64,000 nt of DNA from Sinonovacula constricta (lineage: Eukaryota; Mollusca; Bivalvia; Cardiida; Solecurtidae), in assembly GCA_007844125.1 (NCBI GenBank), contig CM017572.1, positions 34,316,095 through 34,380,094 on the forward strand, in the 5' to 3' direction. Positions 47,823-59,745 of the stretch are shown here, one piece after another; position 1 is the first letter of the stretch, and every line of letters starts with the position of its first letter. The position numbers and the translations under genes are program-made. The notes below the pieces were generated by a model that did not search any database, was not told where the DNA came from, and saw only the letters and a list, made by a program, of their open reading frames with translations.

Positions 47823-48964
47823 ACACACACCTTTCATCGCATACATGTATAATAACGTTTTATAAGGTCTGTCGATTCATGCTTAATATTCTGCCATTGT
47901 GCTCAAATAAGATTTTTTAAAACAGCATCTCCAGTACCAGTGCTACTAAATTACTTGTCTTTAGTAAATACAAGCATTAGTATATAACACAAACATTCAT
48001 ATGCACAGATCTTTCGTAAATACAAATCTTGACAGTGCACATATGTTAAAATCGATATGATTTTTATGTTTTATACTCAGTCATTACAACAAAACTATAG
48101 AACAATCAAAGCCATAGGCCCTTAGTTTTAAATAATCGTGCAGTTGGAATTAATTTTGATCTGTCATAGATTTTTTGTCTGAATAATAAAATGAGGTGAA
48201 AGTACTAACATTAGTACATACATTGAGATATATCCATGCACGCATTATTTACTAGTATTTATAATTTACAATAAAGCTTGGGATGCCAAAAAAACTTATA
48301 CACGATGTTTGCAGTGCTGTAGTTTTATCACAAGATTTTAATTACATTTACGAGCTGTTTCGTTGAAAACGTTCCGTTTACCAAGGGAAATAATTCAAAC
48401 GACTTTTAGATCTATACCGTCTGGATTTATCTCCCATCCCCGCCATTTAATAGTAATATAAATTATCAATTTATTGGTATTTCTTGTAAGGTTTTGACAT
48501 TTTATATATTTTATGATGTAGATTGTGACAAATAGGGATACTTGTTGCACTGTATACTTATATCTTTATTATTTAAATATTAAGATTGTGGGAATAGAAG
48601 TAGATCTCGTTTGATTGTTAAATAGCATCAAAACAGTTCAGTTTAACACCCAAACTAACAGCATGTTAGTACACGTGTTAGTTTGGGTGTTAAACTGGAC
48701 TATGGTCTGAATGTAAATTTAAAAGTGTCCGTCTAATTAATCGTAATTTCAAATTAAAGAAAATGCTTTGTTTTGTTCTTAACAGAAAATAACACAATGC
48801 ATTGGTTTGAACATTGCCCAGAAAATGTTGACTTTTGTATGATGTTCATATGGGAAGTCATGTGAGTCTAGTGTGTGTGCGTGTGTGCGAGACTGTGCTT
48901 GCTTCAATGTGAGGTAAGACTGGGTGTGGGTCTAACGTCGTCGAATTATTTTGTTTGCCTTTCA
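47823..48964. other. No gene recognised; contains a 22-bp-arm hairpin
   Basis: AT-rich. The perfect inverted repeat at 48639-48697 is listed separately. Nothing else was seen. Confidence 0.35.
48639..48697. repeat. Perfect inverted repeat, 22-bp arms, 15-bp loop
   Basis: The left arm 48639-48660 (CAGTTTAACACCCAAACTAA plus CA) is exactly complementary to 48676-48697. The loop is GCATGTTAGTACACG. The size fits a small foldback element or a hairpin RNA. No other copy was seen. Confidence 0.85.
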
Positions 48965-49835
48965 CCTCATGGGCATATGTCGAGCATATGTGAGACCGTG
49001 TGAGACTGTGTGATTAAAGATGAGAGATTGTGAGTCTGGGTGTGGGCCTGGTGGGAGAATGTGTGATTAAATGTGAGAGATTGTTAGTCTGGGTGTGGGC
49101 CTGGTGGGATACTGTGTGATTAAAGGTGAGAGATTGTGAGTCTGGGTGTGGGACTAGATGTAAGAATGTGTGATTAAAGGTGAGATATTGTAAGTCTGGG
49201 TGTGAGTCTGGTGTGAGACTGTTATTAATGGTGAGAGATTGTGAGTCTGGGTGTGGGTCGGGGTGTGAGACTGTGTAATTTAATGTGAGAGATTGTGGGT
49301 CTGGGTGTGGGTCTGTTGTGAAACTGTGTGATTAATGGTGAGAGGTTGTGAGTCTGGGTGTGCGTCTGGTGTGAGACTGTGTGATAAATAGTGATAGATT
49401 GTGAGTCTGGGTGTGGGTCTGGTGTAAGACTGAGTGATTAAAGGTGAGAGATTTTGTGTCTGAATGTGGGTCTGGTGTGAGACTTGTGATTAATGGTGAT
49501 AGATTGTGAGTCTGGGCGTGGGTCTGGCTGTGAGACCATGTGACTAATGGTGATATATTTTAAGTCTGGGTGTGGGTCTTGTGTGAGACTGTGTGATTAA
49601 TGGTGAGAGATTGTGAGACTTTGTGTGGGTCTGTTGTGACACTGTGTGATTAATGGTGGGAGATTGTGAGTCTGGTTGTGCGTCTGGTGTTAGACTGTGT
49701 GATTAATGGCAAGAGATTGTGAGTCTGGGTGTGGGTGTGAGTCTGGGTCTGGGTGTGAGTCTGGTGTGAGAATGTGTTATTAAAGTTGAGAGATTGTGAG
49801 TTTGGGTGTGAGTCGGGTCGGGGTTTTGGTTAGAG
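48965..49835. repeat. 53-bp minisatellite
   Basis: About sixteen units of the form GTGTGATTAATGGTGAGAGA, TTGTGAGTCTGGGTGTGGGT, CTGGTGTGAGACT. GATTAA occurs at 49012, 49065 and 49118, giving a 53-bp period. It lies 250 bp from composite repeat copy B. Confidence 0.88.
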
Positions 49836-50081
49836 TATGTGTGGGAGTTGTGAGTGTTAGTGTTAAGTAACATTATGTATGTTTCAAAATGATGATTTCA
49901 TAAATATAACTATACTGTAGAGCATACATAAGGGTATTTTTGAGACTTTCGAATTTTCCTTTTTCATAGACAATCTGTTAAGAAAAAATTATGGTTTCAA
50001 AACGATTTAATTAGTGAAAGTTATTATTAAAGTTTTCGATTATCTTGTAGTTTCAAAATGTAGTAAAACGCCCTTATATTT

Positions 50082-50590
50082 ACACCCACACTCTCATAAA
50101 CTCCCACTTTCACACCCACTCACACGAACCCGCACTTTCACCTACCTACACTCACAATCTCACACCTACTTTCACTCTCACACCCACTTTCACTCTCACA
50201 CCCACCCACACTCTCACACCCACCCACAGTCTCACACCCACCAACACTTTCACACCCACCCAAGTCTCACACCCACCCACAACCACCATCACCCATCCAC
50301 TGTTTCTCTCACCCAGCTTACACTTACCTCACACTTACCTTTCGTTTATTCAACGGACAGCACCCACAAGTGGCGCTGGTGGGATTCGAACCCACGACTT
50401 TCTGTATCGCCAGTCAGATGCGCTAACCACTGCGCTATGGAGGTGATACATCAACGACAATTTGGAACTAATATTTAATCCCTACCCCTTTTCAATAGGT
50501 GACGTCACAGTAATTTCGCACCTTTATGCGTATCGCAATATAGAACAGAATAGAACTTGTATGCATTGCTAAAACAGTTAGAAATTGGTA
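50082..50590 (-). mobile_element. Composite repeat, copy B (minus, short)
   Basis: On the minus strand the order is left flank (TTCTATTCTGTTCTATATTG, CTGTGACGTCACC at about 50497-50510, AATATTAGTTCCAAATTGTC), tRNA-like head, then GTGTGAGAGTGGGTG-type units (50082-50310). The head has an intact A box TAGCGCAGTGG (50427-50437) and B box GGTTCGAATCC (50382-50392), with paired D-arm and T-arm (GTGGGTTCGAATCCCAC). The anticodon stem is poor, so it is not a functional tRNA gene. The right flank of copies A and C was not found beyond the array. Confidence 0.72.
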
Positions 50591-52680
50591 TGTTTTTTTC
50601 CCGATAACAGGTCCAACTACCGGACGACGGTGTGTCTTTCCAGGCTGTGATCTTCCACCAACAAAAATAGATGTTAGTAAACATGACAAGTTTATTAATG
50701 GTTAATACGTTACCCCTGTAATAAATACAATAAAGAGAATACATGCCGATGTGGGGCCCCTGTTTTATATACAATATGATGCTCACAGGTTCAAAACAGA
50801 TTGTACAAACATGTAAAACACTGTTTGCAATGCATTTTATTAATATTTCAACTCAATTGTGTGTCAAATTAACACAATTGTAAAACTTATGCTTGCTGTA
50901 TCATAATTATATACCTCAGAGAAATAGAAAAAAATGGCCAGTTATATATAAAAATTATCACCATTACGTGTTAACATTAAGAATAAATACCTCAGAGAAA
51001 AAGAAAAAAATAATTTTGATAAGTGTTATTGTCCATGCCAGTTACTTTAGTCTAGATATAATATATTTTGATAATATTTTACATGATTTGTCTTCAGAGT
51101 TGGAAACAGACATTTAAATGTTATAAACATGTACGAGGATCTAATATCACACAACAGTGAGAGTCAAATGTGCTGTGATTTGTAATCAAATTATTATCAA
51201 AATACATTATATCTAGACTAAAATGACACACAATAAACATATTGGATGTTGGCTAAAGCCTTTTGAGAACATTTTTTCCATCTTGTTAGCCACATCTACA
51301 CATTGGGGCCCCTAAATTTAGACAAAACTGTAGAACTGTCTCTCATGTGTCTCCAAATGGCAAATTAATTGATGAAACATCATTGTTAAAAGAATGTACA
51401 CATCAGCAGTCATTTTCAAGCCAAAAGTACAGACGACGATTTATTCTTGAAATAAACGTGTTCTATATTTTTAGTAAATCTCGAAAAGCTGTAAACAAAT
51501 CGCACAATGACCCAGTTATGATTGATCGCAATAAACTTATATAGGTAAAAATAAATATTATCTATCAGAAAGACACAGAAATAAGTAAACTTTTCAACTT
51601 GTGAGAAGGTTCTGCTTCATAGATTTTCATATCTTGAAAACATTAATTATTTAAAATATATTTAATTTCCTTAATTGCAATTAAAATCTGACTCGTGTCA
51701 ACAATATACGATTATTTAGGCATTTAAAAGTCATCAAAGGTAAAATTATTTTATTTAAAAGAAGAAATAGCGGAATATACATAAACATAGTTACCTCCCA
51801 TGATTAGCTACATCTTACCATTCGACGTGGGCTACGCGCATCAGGGTAAAAGCGGCCCAATTAATATTTGTTTCTTGACAACATTTCGTATTTATATTTG
51901 CAAAAAAATAAAAATTAATGTCACTTTGTTCAAATTTAAAGTTGAAAATTCGAGTGACCGTACTGATCAAATTTCGCGCAGATAAAGTAGAACAAAAAGA
52001 AACAAAAACACTTTAAATATCGCGAAAATCGATTAAACATCATAATACGGAGACTATAGTAGAATTATATGCATGTTCGGAATCTTACAGCAAGTCAATA
52101 GTTAATCAAACTTTTCTTTTTTTCCTGTTCTGGTCCATTCTTATGGCTATGATGATGTTAATATGATGATTTTAATATTAATACATAAATAGTTACACTA
52201 AATATCAGTGTTAACGAACATAGCAGGAAGAAGTAGTAGAAACTAGAAGAAGAAGCACAAGCAGTAGCAGATGCAGCAGTTGTAGCAGTGATAGTCGTAT
52301 TAATTGGTTTATAACATTATTTAAAAAACAGAAACTTTGTAGTTCTGAAAGTAGTAATGATATAATGGCTATTAACGGTCAATTGTAGGTAGTAATAGGA
52401 GTGGCAGTAGTTGTTGTGGTATATTAGAATTACAATTTTTATTTCATCTATACTGAATATATGTTTCTGAAATGAATTATTAATTTACTACTTTTACTTT
52501 GACACATACATGTAAATATGTTTAAATGACAGTTGTTTTTATTATTATCGTCACTACTTATTTTGACGACAACCACACATATTGCGGTGGTATGTATTTT
52601 TTAATGACGCGTGTTTTATTCTGACCGTTGCTGTTTGATTTCTTTTTAAACGGTGCTCATGTTTTAAACAGTAAATAGAG
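50591..52680. other. No gene recognised
   Basis: AT-rich. It contains the minus copy of the short dispersed repeat (51783-51865). A cysteine-containing reading (RRCVFPGCDLPP) at 50613-50690 after an acceptor-like site was considered and rejected. Confidence 0.35.
51783..51865 (-). repeat. Short dispersed repeat (copy 2)
   Basis: The reverse complement reads GGCCGCTTTTACCCTGATGC, GCGTAGCCCACGTCGAATGG and AAGATGTAGCTAATCATGGG. It is homologous to 44795-44880. Confidence 0.55.
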
Positions 52681-52910
52681 TGCGCCCTTGGCTGACCGGT
52701 TAGAGTCACTGACTTGTAACTCCTCAGCCCCTCATCACGGAGGTTCGAGTCCTGGTCCGGGCGAGGACTTTCATGTGTTGAGGTTTTCCAGGTAATCTGC
52801 GGTGTGCCGGTGGTTCTATCCAGACATAAGTCTGGGATCTTCCTCCACAAATAATTAACTGTACGTCGACAATATGATCATAATTGTGTTGGCGCGGTGC
52901 AACAAACAAA
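52681..52910 (+). mobile_element. tRNA-derived SINE, family S1 (copy 3)
   Basis: The head TTGGCTGACCGGTTAGAGTC (A box) and GGTTCGAGTCCTGGTCC (B box) is followed by the body CTTTCATGTGTTGAGGTTTT, CCGGTGGTTCTATCCAGAC, ATAAGTCTGGGATCTTCC and AATATGATCATAATTGTGTT. It matches the HAX1 intron-6 copy throughout. The minus frames here are shadows. Confidence 0.83.
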
Positions 52911-53364
52911 GCATAAATAGTACAACTGTGCATCGAACGGAAAGGCATCAATGTTTTAAACAGCAGGACATTGTCGAATGTTAGTCCGAAAGATACTTGA
53001 TACTATTCCACATTAACTTTATGAATGTATTTTCTGTATGTTTTTTTTTCTACGCTTATAACATAAACCAATGTACATCTAAGTATTTCTACAATATATT
53101 TTAGAAAGCTTTTAAAAAGGGATGTCCGACAGTTGGTCAGACTGTTTGAATAAAATATTTGTTTTGAAAAATTAGGTTAAAAATAGCAGACCATGTATTA
53201 ATCATGTACGTATAAAGTTCCCAAAATGCACTAGTTTTTCGTAGTGTTTATATATTGTTAACATTTAAATTCTACTCGGTTAGTAACATTGTTTAAGCCA
53301 TTGGATATTGCTTTCAATTAAAACAAAAATAATGGTCAAGACATTAAGAATGATTAAAATTAGC
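52911..53364. other. No recognised feature
   Basis: AT-rich sequence between the SINE and the trinucleotide array. Nothing was seen. Confidence 0.4.
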
Positions 53365-54091
53365 ACTACCACCACTACTACCACAACTACCACCACCAAT
53401 ACCACCACTACCACCACCATTACCACCACCGCTACCACCACTACCACCACCGCTACCACCACTGCCACCACTACCACCACCGCTACCACCACTACCACCA
53501 CCATTACCACCACTACCACCACCGCTACCACCACTACCACCACTGCTACCACCACTACCACCACTACTGCCACCACTACCACCACTACCACCACCACTAC
53601 CACCACTACTACCACCACTACCACCACTACTGCCACCACTGCCACCACTACCACCACTACCACCACTACCACCACCACTACCACCACCACTACCACCACT
53701 ACTGCCACCACTGCCACCACTACCACCACTACTACCACCACTACCACCACCGCTACCACCACTACCACCACCGCTACCACCACTACCACCACTACCACCA
53801 CTGCTACCACCACTACCACCACCATTGCCACCACTACCACCACAGCTACCACCATTATCACCACCATTACCACCACTTCCACCACTGCTACCACCACTAC
53901 CACCACTACTACCACCACTACCACCACCGCTACCACCACTATCACCACCATTACCACCACTACCACCACTGCTACCACCACTACCACCACCACTGCCACC
54001 ACTACCACCACTACCACCACCACTACCACCACCATTACCACCACTACCACCACCGCTACCACCACTACCACCACAACTACCACTACTACCT
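53365..54091. repeat. ACC/ACT trinucleotide array
   Basis: About 240 triplets, chiefly ACC and ACT with GCT, GCC and ATT interspersed. It gives poly-Thr, poly-Pro/Leu and poly-Val frames on both strands; none is a gene. The CCGCTACCACCACTACCACC pattern repeats at 12-30 bp intervals. Confidence 0.95.
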
Positions 54092-54357
54092 CCTCTATTG
54101 AAAATATCCGACTAGTCCGAATAGCATGGTGTTGCACCTTGGTGGTATCTTCATGACTTGTTTTGATGGACTGTTTATCCGTAGAAGTGTTTTAAGGGAA
54201 ATAAATGCAAACGTGCGTGTATATAGCATATATATAATTTCGTTTAAAAACCGACATTTTAGAAAATACAATCCGAGGTTATGAATTTGCTGAATAATTT
54301 AAATATAGTCAGAAAATGTGGTCGTTTTATACACTCCACACTTGAGCAATCTGTAAT

Positions 54358-54635
54358 TGTATCTCTGTCTGCCTGCCTGCCTGCCTGTCTGTCCGTCTGC
54401 CTGCCTGTATGTCTGTCTGTCTGCCTCCCTGCCTCCCTGCCTGCCAGCCTGCCTGCCTGTATGTCTCTGTCTATCTCTGTCTGTCTCTGTCTGTCTCTGT
54501 CTGTTTTGTCTGTCTTGTCTGTCTCTGTCTCTGCCTCTGTCTGTCTGTCTCTATGTCTGTCTCTGTCTGTCTGTCTGTCTGCCTGTCTCTGTTTCTGTCT
54601 CTGTCTGTCGGTCTGTCTCTGTCTGTCTCTGGCTC

Positions 54636-54681
<46 letters not shown>
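54358..54681. repeat. CCTG/CTGT tetranucleotide microsatellite
   Basis: (CCTG)n grades into (CTGT)n and CTCTGT repeats and ends directly at the left end of composite repeat copy C. Cys/Leu/Ser-rich frames are artefacts. Confidence 0.92.
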
Positions 54682-54683
54682 AT

Positions 54684-56965
54684 ACATCATAGCTATAATC
54701 AATCGATTTTCATGTATGTTGTGACACTGGTCTGGTTTGTTCATGTCCTTAACATTAACACAGTTCTGTTCTGTTCAGTATTATAGGGTGTACAATAGGT
54801 GCGAATTAACTGTGACGTCGCCTTTTGAAATGGTGTGGAGCTTAAATATTAGTTCCAAATTGTTGTTAATGTATCACCTCAATAGCGCAATGGTTAGCGC
54901 GTCTGACTGGTGATACCGAAGGTCGTGGGTTCGAATCCCACCAGCGTCCCTTGTGGATGCTGTCAGATTCCAGGAATAAAGGAGGAAAGTGGGTGTGAAT
55001 GTGAATGTGGTCGTGAGTGGGAGTGAGAATGTGGGCGTCCGTGTAAAAGTGGGAGTGAGAATATGGGCGTCGGTGTGAAAGTGGGAGTGAGTATGTGGGC
55101 GTCGGTGTGAAAGTGGGAGTAGGATGTGGGGCGCCGGTGTGAAAGTGGGAGTGAGGATGTGGGCGTCGGTGTGAAAGTGGGAGTAGGATGTGGGGCGCCG
55201 GTGTGAAAGTGGGGGTAAGGATGTGGGCGTCGGTGTGAAAGTGGGAGTAAGGATGTGGGCGCCGGTGTGAAAGTGGGAGTAAGGATGTGGGCGTCGGTGT
55301 GAAAGTGGGAGTAAGGATGTGGGGCGCCGGTGTGAAAGTGGGAGTAAGGATGTGGGGCGCCGGTGTGAAAGTGGGGGTAAGGATGTGGGCGTCGGTGTGA
55401 AAGTGGGAGTGAGGATGTGGGCGTCGGTGTGAAAGTGGGAGTAGGATGTGGGGCGCCGGTGTGAAAGAGGGGGTGCCGGTGTGAAAGTGGGGGTAAGGAT
55501 GTGGGCGTCGGTGTGAAAGTGGGAGTAAGGATGTGGGCGCCGGTGTGAAAGTGGGAGTAAGGATGTGGGCGTCGGTGTGAAAGTGGGAGTGGGCGTCGGT
55601 GTGAAAGTGGGCGTCGGTGTGAAAGTGGGAGTAGGATGTGGGGCGCCGGTGTGAAAGTGGGAGTAAGGATGTGGGCGTCGGTGTGAAAGTGGGAGTGGGC
55701 GTCGGTGTGAAAGTGGGCGTCGGTGTGAAAGTGGGAGTAGGATGTGGGGCGCCGGTGTGAAAGTGGGGTTAAGGATGTGGGCGTCGGTGTGAAAGTGGGA
55801 GTGAGGATGTGGGCGTCGGTGTGAAAGTGGGAGTAAGGTTGTGGGCGCCGGTGTGAGTGAGAGTGAGAATGTGGGCGTCGGTGTGAAAGTGGGAGTAAGG
55901 ATGTGGGGTGCTGGTGTGAAAGTGGGAGTAAGGGTGTGGGCGTCGGTGTGAAAGTGGGAGTAAGGGTGTGGGCGTCGGTGTGAAAGTGGATGTAAATGTG
56001 GACGTGGGTGTGAGTAGATGTGTGACAGTGGTGTGAATGTACAAATGGGCGTGGGTGTGATGGTGTGAGTGTGAGTATAAACGTGGCGTAAAGTATGTGA
56101 GGGCGTGAGTGTGAAAATGGGCGTGAGTGGGAGTGTGAAAGTGGGTGTGATATATTTTATATTATTATTATTATTATTATTATTATTTAAAATTTCTTTA
56201 AATACATCTACAGCATTGAAAAATAAAAAAGCTCCTATGTTGTGCAAATTTTCAGGAAGGCGGCATTAGTACAATAATGGATGGCTGTTTTGTGCTCATG
56301 ACATGACTAGAATCAGGGCTGGTCCATATTCTGTTGTTCCTATTTTTTTTTTGCTGCTAAACTATAAATGAAAACAACAACAACAAACAACAACGTGAAA
56401 ATTATATCTCCGTATACAGGAGATGGGATATTTGGTTCAAGCCTTTCCCTAAACAAGATTATCTCCCTGTGTATGCTCTATTTATATACATATTCAGACA
56501 CTATGGCTTATATATGTACAATACACTAATTAGAGCATCCAAAATCGCATTTATATGTTTAAAAAATTTATTGTAAACACGTTCGGATCATGTTAGGAAC
56601 ACCCAGTCCGCATTTATGATAGCCGTCAGTAACAAACACATTACAAAACAATAATAATAAAAAAATGAAGAAATCGACGCTATAGACAATTTATGTGAAA
56701 GTTTACATTACAATCACTACTTATCTGGGGTGATTAACTCAATTCGAAAACAAATCGGTTATTTTAACTTCCGCTTTAACAATATAGGATAAGACATGGC
56801 TCAATACACTTAAAACATTTATATTTTCTGTGACACATTTTCGTCCCCAGTCATAAGGGTGGCTAACTGTTTATTGAACAGAACTAGTTATTTATTACAT
56901 TGAGGTTTGTTGTTGCAAGGCAATATTTTGTATGATCGCTTTGAAGAAAATCTAGAATTAATAGA
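54684..56965 (+). mobile_element. Composite repeat, copy C (full length)
   Basis: The left flank starts ACATCATAGCTATAATCAAT, with TGTGACGTCGCCTTTTGAAA (the CRE-like palindrome changed to GTGACGTCGC at 54812-54821). The tRNA-like head has A box TAGCGCAATGG (54883-54893) and B box GGTTCGAATCC (54928-54938). The minisatellite is at 54985-56150, then an ATT microsatellite and about 600 bp of AT-rich sequence. The right flank, CTTAAAACATTTATATTTTC, TCGTCCCCAGTCATAAGGG and GTTGCAAGGCAATATTTTG, is at 56809-56940. The total length is close to copy A (about 2.25 kb) although the arrays differ. Confidence 0.75.
54985..56150. repeat. 32-33-bp minisatellite (copy C core)
   Basis: The unit is GTGTGAAAGTGGGAGTAAGG ATGTGGGCGTCG (32 bp), alternating with a 33-bp form ending GGGGCGCCG. 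The 457-codon minus frame (SHFHTDAHI repeats) is an artefact. Confidence 0.9.
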
Positions 56966-57635
56966 TTCTGGCTGTACATTGATTTGAACCCAGGCGCCGA
57001 GAGACTGGGGAGTAACGACTGTCGTAAGATCTTAAATTACTGTACATGTTGCGTATATGACAATGTAATTATTAGGGTGCTATGTTCAACCCACATTCAT
57101 GTAATAAATAACACTTTTATATTTTATCCGTTGAATGTGGTATCCGACAGTTTGAACCAAACATTTTTTTCTCAAATAACCAAAATAAGACACTGTTACC
57201 TGAAAGGTCCTGCAAAAGGTTGTTTATTGATGCCCTAGATTGGTGTGAACAGTAAAGCATAAATCCACACTCGTCATTGCAAACAGGTATTTCCTATCTA
57301 AGCCACGCTGCACAGTTAGCTATTTTTAAACAACAAAATCCACGTGACCACTTACTTTTGAGATCATGTTTTATTGTCATACGGGTAATCCGCTCTGACG
57401 TCGATATCTCGTTTTAGCAAAGATAAAACTTGTGCTTATTTATAGACTTGGAAAGAATGAAAATTTTATAGTGATGTTTCGCAATTTGTACTGTCTAACA
57501 ATATAACAAGTGTTAAAATCGTCTTTACATAGACTATTGTATAAGGTTATGAAGAAACTATGCCTAAATTACACAAAACAGTGGAAAGGTATCGCTACAT
57601 GGATTTGATACAGGCAAACTGTCGATATCACCTGT

Positions 57636-57750
57636 AATGATATAGGATACCACCTGTAATGCTGGGCTACACAGATCAGCCATCGACACCCCATATATAG
57701 GATACCACCTGTAATGCTGGGCTACACAGATTAGCCATCGACAACCCCAT
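57636..57750. repeat. ~58-bp tandem duplication
   Basis: ATAGGATACCACCTGTAATG, CTGGGCTACACAGATCAGCC and ATCGACACCCCAT occurs twice in a row with one or two differences. The 91-codon minus frame spans it but has no recognised domain. Confidence 0.75.
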
Positions 57751-58794
57751 CCAGACTGGAATCGAAGGCTGATGAAAGGCAGGAAAGTCAGGAAAGTTTC
57801 AATGGACGTTCCCCCGGAGGCATCGGCTACGATGTCCACAGTGTTGAAAACTTGATATCTTATACGAAAAGTTATAACATATAACTGTTAAGTCTTTTGA
57901 AAACCTGTATCTTAGCTACACAAATTTGACTCTACACCATCAACATAAGAATTGCCTCAAATATTTAAAAGATTAAATTTAAATATTTAAGCAATTAAAA
58001 GTCAGCAACTGTCCATAACAACGGGGAGTTCCCATGACCCGAACAAAATACAATGATATTTACCTTATATATGGCTAGAAACCTTATTAAGTCCATCACA
58101 ATCAAAAACATAAACTATAGAATTTGAAAACAATTTCCAAACAAGCTACATCCGGGACGAAACTCAACATCCGGTTTATCTCACACCATTATATAAAATA
58201 TTTTAACATATTTTAAGAATTTTTTAAATAAAAGGTTTTTAATAAGGATCTGCGATAGTGCTAAGGCATTTTTGCTGTAAATTTCCTCGCTACAGATCTA
58301 TCTGTGATTAAATAATTTAGATATTTATTATATGCTTAATATTAATGTGTAATGTGTATAAAATATATTATAAAGTATTACATTTAAATATGTTTTCTAA
58401 TATGGAAGCGCCCATGATCGTTTGGAAATAATGTTCAGTAAAGAGAGCTATGGTTTGTGTTTAACTATTGAATAAGGCAATTTACCGAAAATTTGAGTGT
58501 GAGCGTAGAAACAAATCTAAGGTTTCATATGGAACACTTTACAATATTTTAATATATTTTAACATACCTAGAGTTTTAACTAGGTATTAATATATAATCT
58601 ACTTTACCAAAAATATTAGAAAGTAACAAGAGTCCAATCAGAAGATCCATCATGTCCTCCCCCATATACCAGACATCTTAAACAATTGTCATAATACTCA
58701 TTTCAGATTAGCAATGTCTAACTGGCAAAGAATCTGTCTAACTGGTAAATAACCTGTCTAAAACAGTACGAGCATTTTAAAGGACTGGTATTTC

Positions 58795-58872
58795 CGGGCC
58801 AGGGTCTGAACCCGGATTGTATCGGGAGTCTAGAGCCGTGGGTCTGCCTACCAAACTGTTTCCAGGTTGCTT
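58795..58872 (-). mobile_element. tRNA-like SINE head or tRNA pseudogene
   Basis: On the minus strand AACAGTTTGGTAGGCAGACC resembles an A-box region. CCGGGTTCAGACCCTGG gives a B box and a good T-arm. The acceptor stem does not pair and no body was matched elsewhere. Confidence 0.35.
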
Positions 58873-59539
58873 AAATTAAGTCTTCCTTAACCAAACCCAA
58901 GCTACGAGTAAAATCTCAGCCAACAATCACTGGTTTTACCTAGAAAGGATTAGAATAGAGCCAGTGCAACTTCTGGCCTGGATACAAATGAAAATGGAGA
59001 CATATTTTTTGGAAGGTACAGTAAAAATCTGTGTGTTATAGCCCTGTTTGTCTCCCTTACTTTCATGTCGGTTCCAAAAATAAAAAAAAAACGCAAATAC
59101 AAATGTATCAATTGCACATGCAGTGCCGTGTGAGGATGTATACTTCACTGTTCGCACAGATCTTGGGAAATGTCAATGATCAGCATTTTTGTAGGGCCCT
59201 TTCCGGTAACAACGACTTATTTGGTTATTTGATAAATGTGTGTCTAAACTATTAGATACCATCTTTAAATGGATGATGGTGCCTTAACCATGCTGTAATT
59301 TAGAGGTTTGTAATTCAGTTTCTCTATTGAAAGAAAATAACTCATGAGTTCTTAGCAACAGTAACTAAGGACGCGGAACTAAGCCTACATCATTATTTAT
59401 ATAGTTAAATAACTGCTATAAAACAACAGCACAAAAACAAAAACATCAACAAAAACAAATTGTTTTACAATAACGTATTTCCTTCTTATCTCTATAACAG
59501 AACAGACCAGAATAAATATCCTATAACCCTGGGTGTGAC

Positions 59540-59745
59540 GTCATTGAAAGAACACAGGGATCATCCAGGTTATTTCCAAGGATAACACCTGGACCATTAT
59601 TTCCATTAAGGTCCTGTAGATCTCTTCCTGGGTAGAACCAGTACTCAGGTATTAACTACCTGGAACAGTGTATAGTAAATAGTCTTGCTCAAAGACTAAA
59701 GTCTCGTGTTAAGTTTGGGGTTTGAACTCAGGACTCACCATTAAA
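59540..59745 (-). mobile_element. Possible degraded tRNA-derived SINE
   Basis: On the minus strand a B-box-like GAGTTCAAACCCC (about 59715) precedes a body with TGAGTACTGGTTCTACCCAG. This resembles the GGTTCTACCCAG-type bodies of mollusc tRNA-SINEs. The A box is not clear. Confidence 0.3.

Noticed and set aside
50611..50700. Candidate exon with RRCVFPGCDLPP zinc-finger-like reading
   Set aside because: Only two cysteines, no donor before the stop, and it lies directly beside composite repeat copy B. Too little to support.
53280..54156. Poly-Thr (282 aa) and poly-Val (285 aa) frames
   Set aside because: Translations of the ACC/ACT trinucleotide array.
54868..54952. Functional tRNA gene
   Set aside because: D-arm, T-arm, A box and B box are good, but the anticodon stem and acceptor stem do not pair, and the same head recurs within a larger repeat (copies A and B).
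54874..56247. 457-codon minus-strand frame
   Set aside because: It is a translation of the 32-33-bp minisatellite and reads through the tRNA-like head. No domain.
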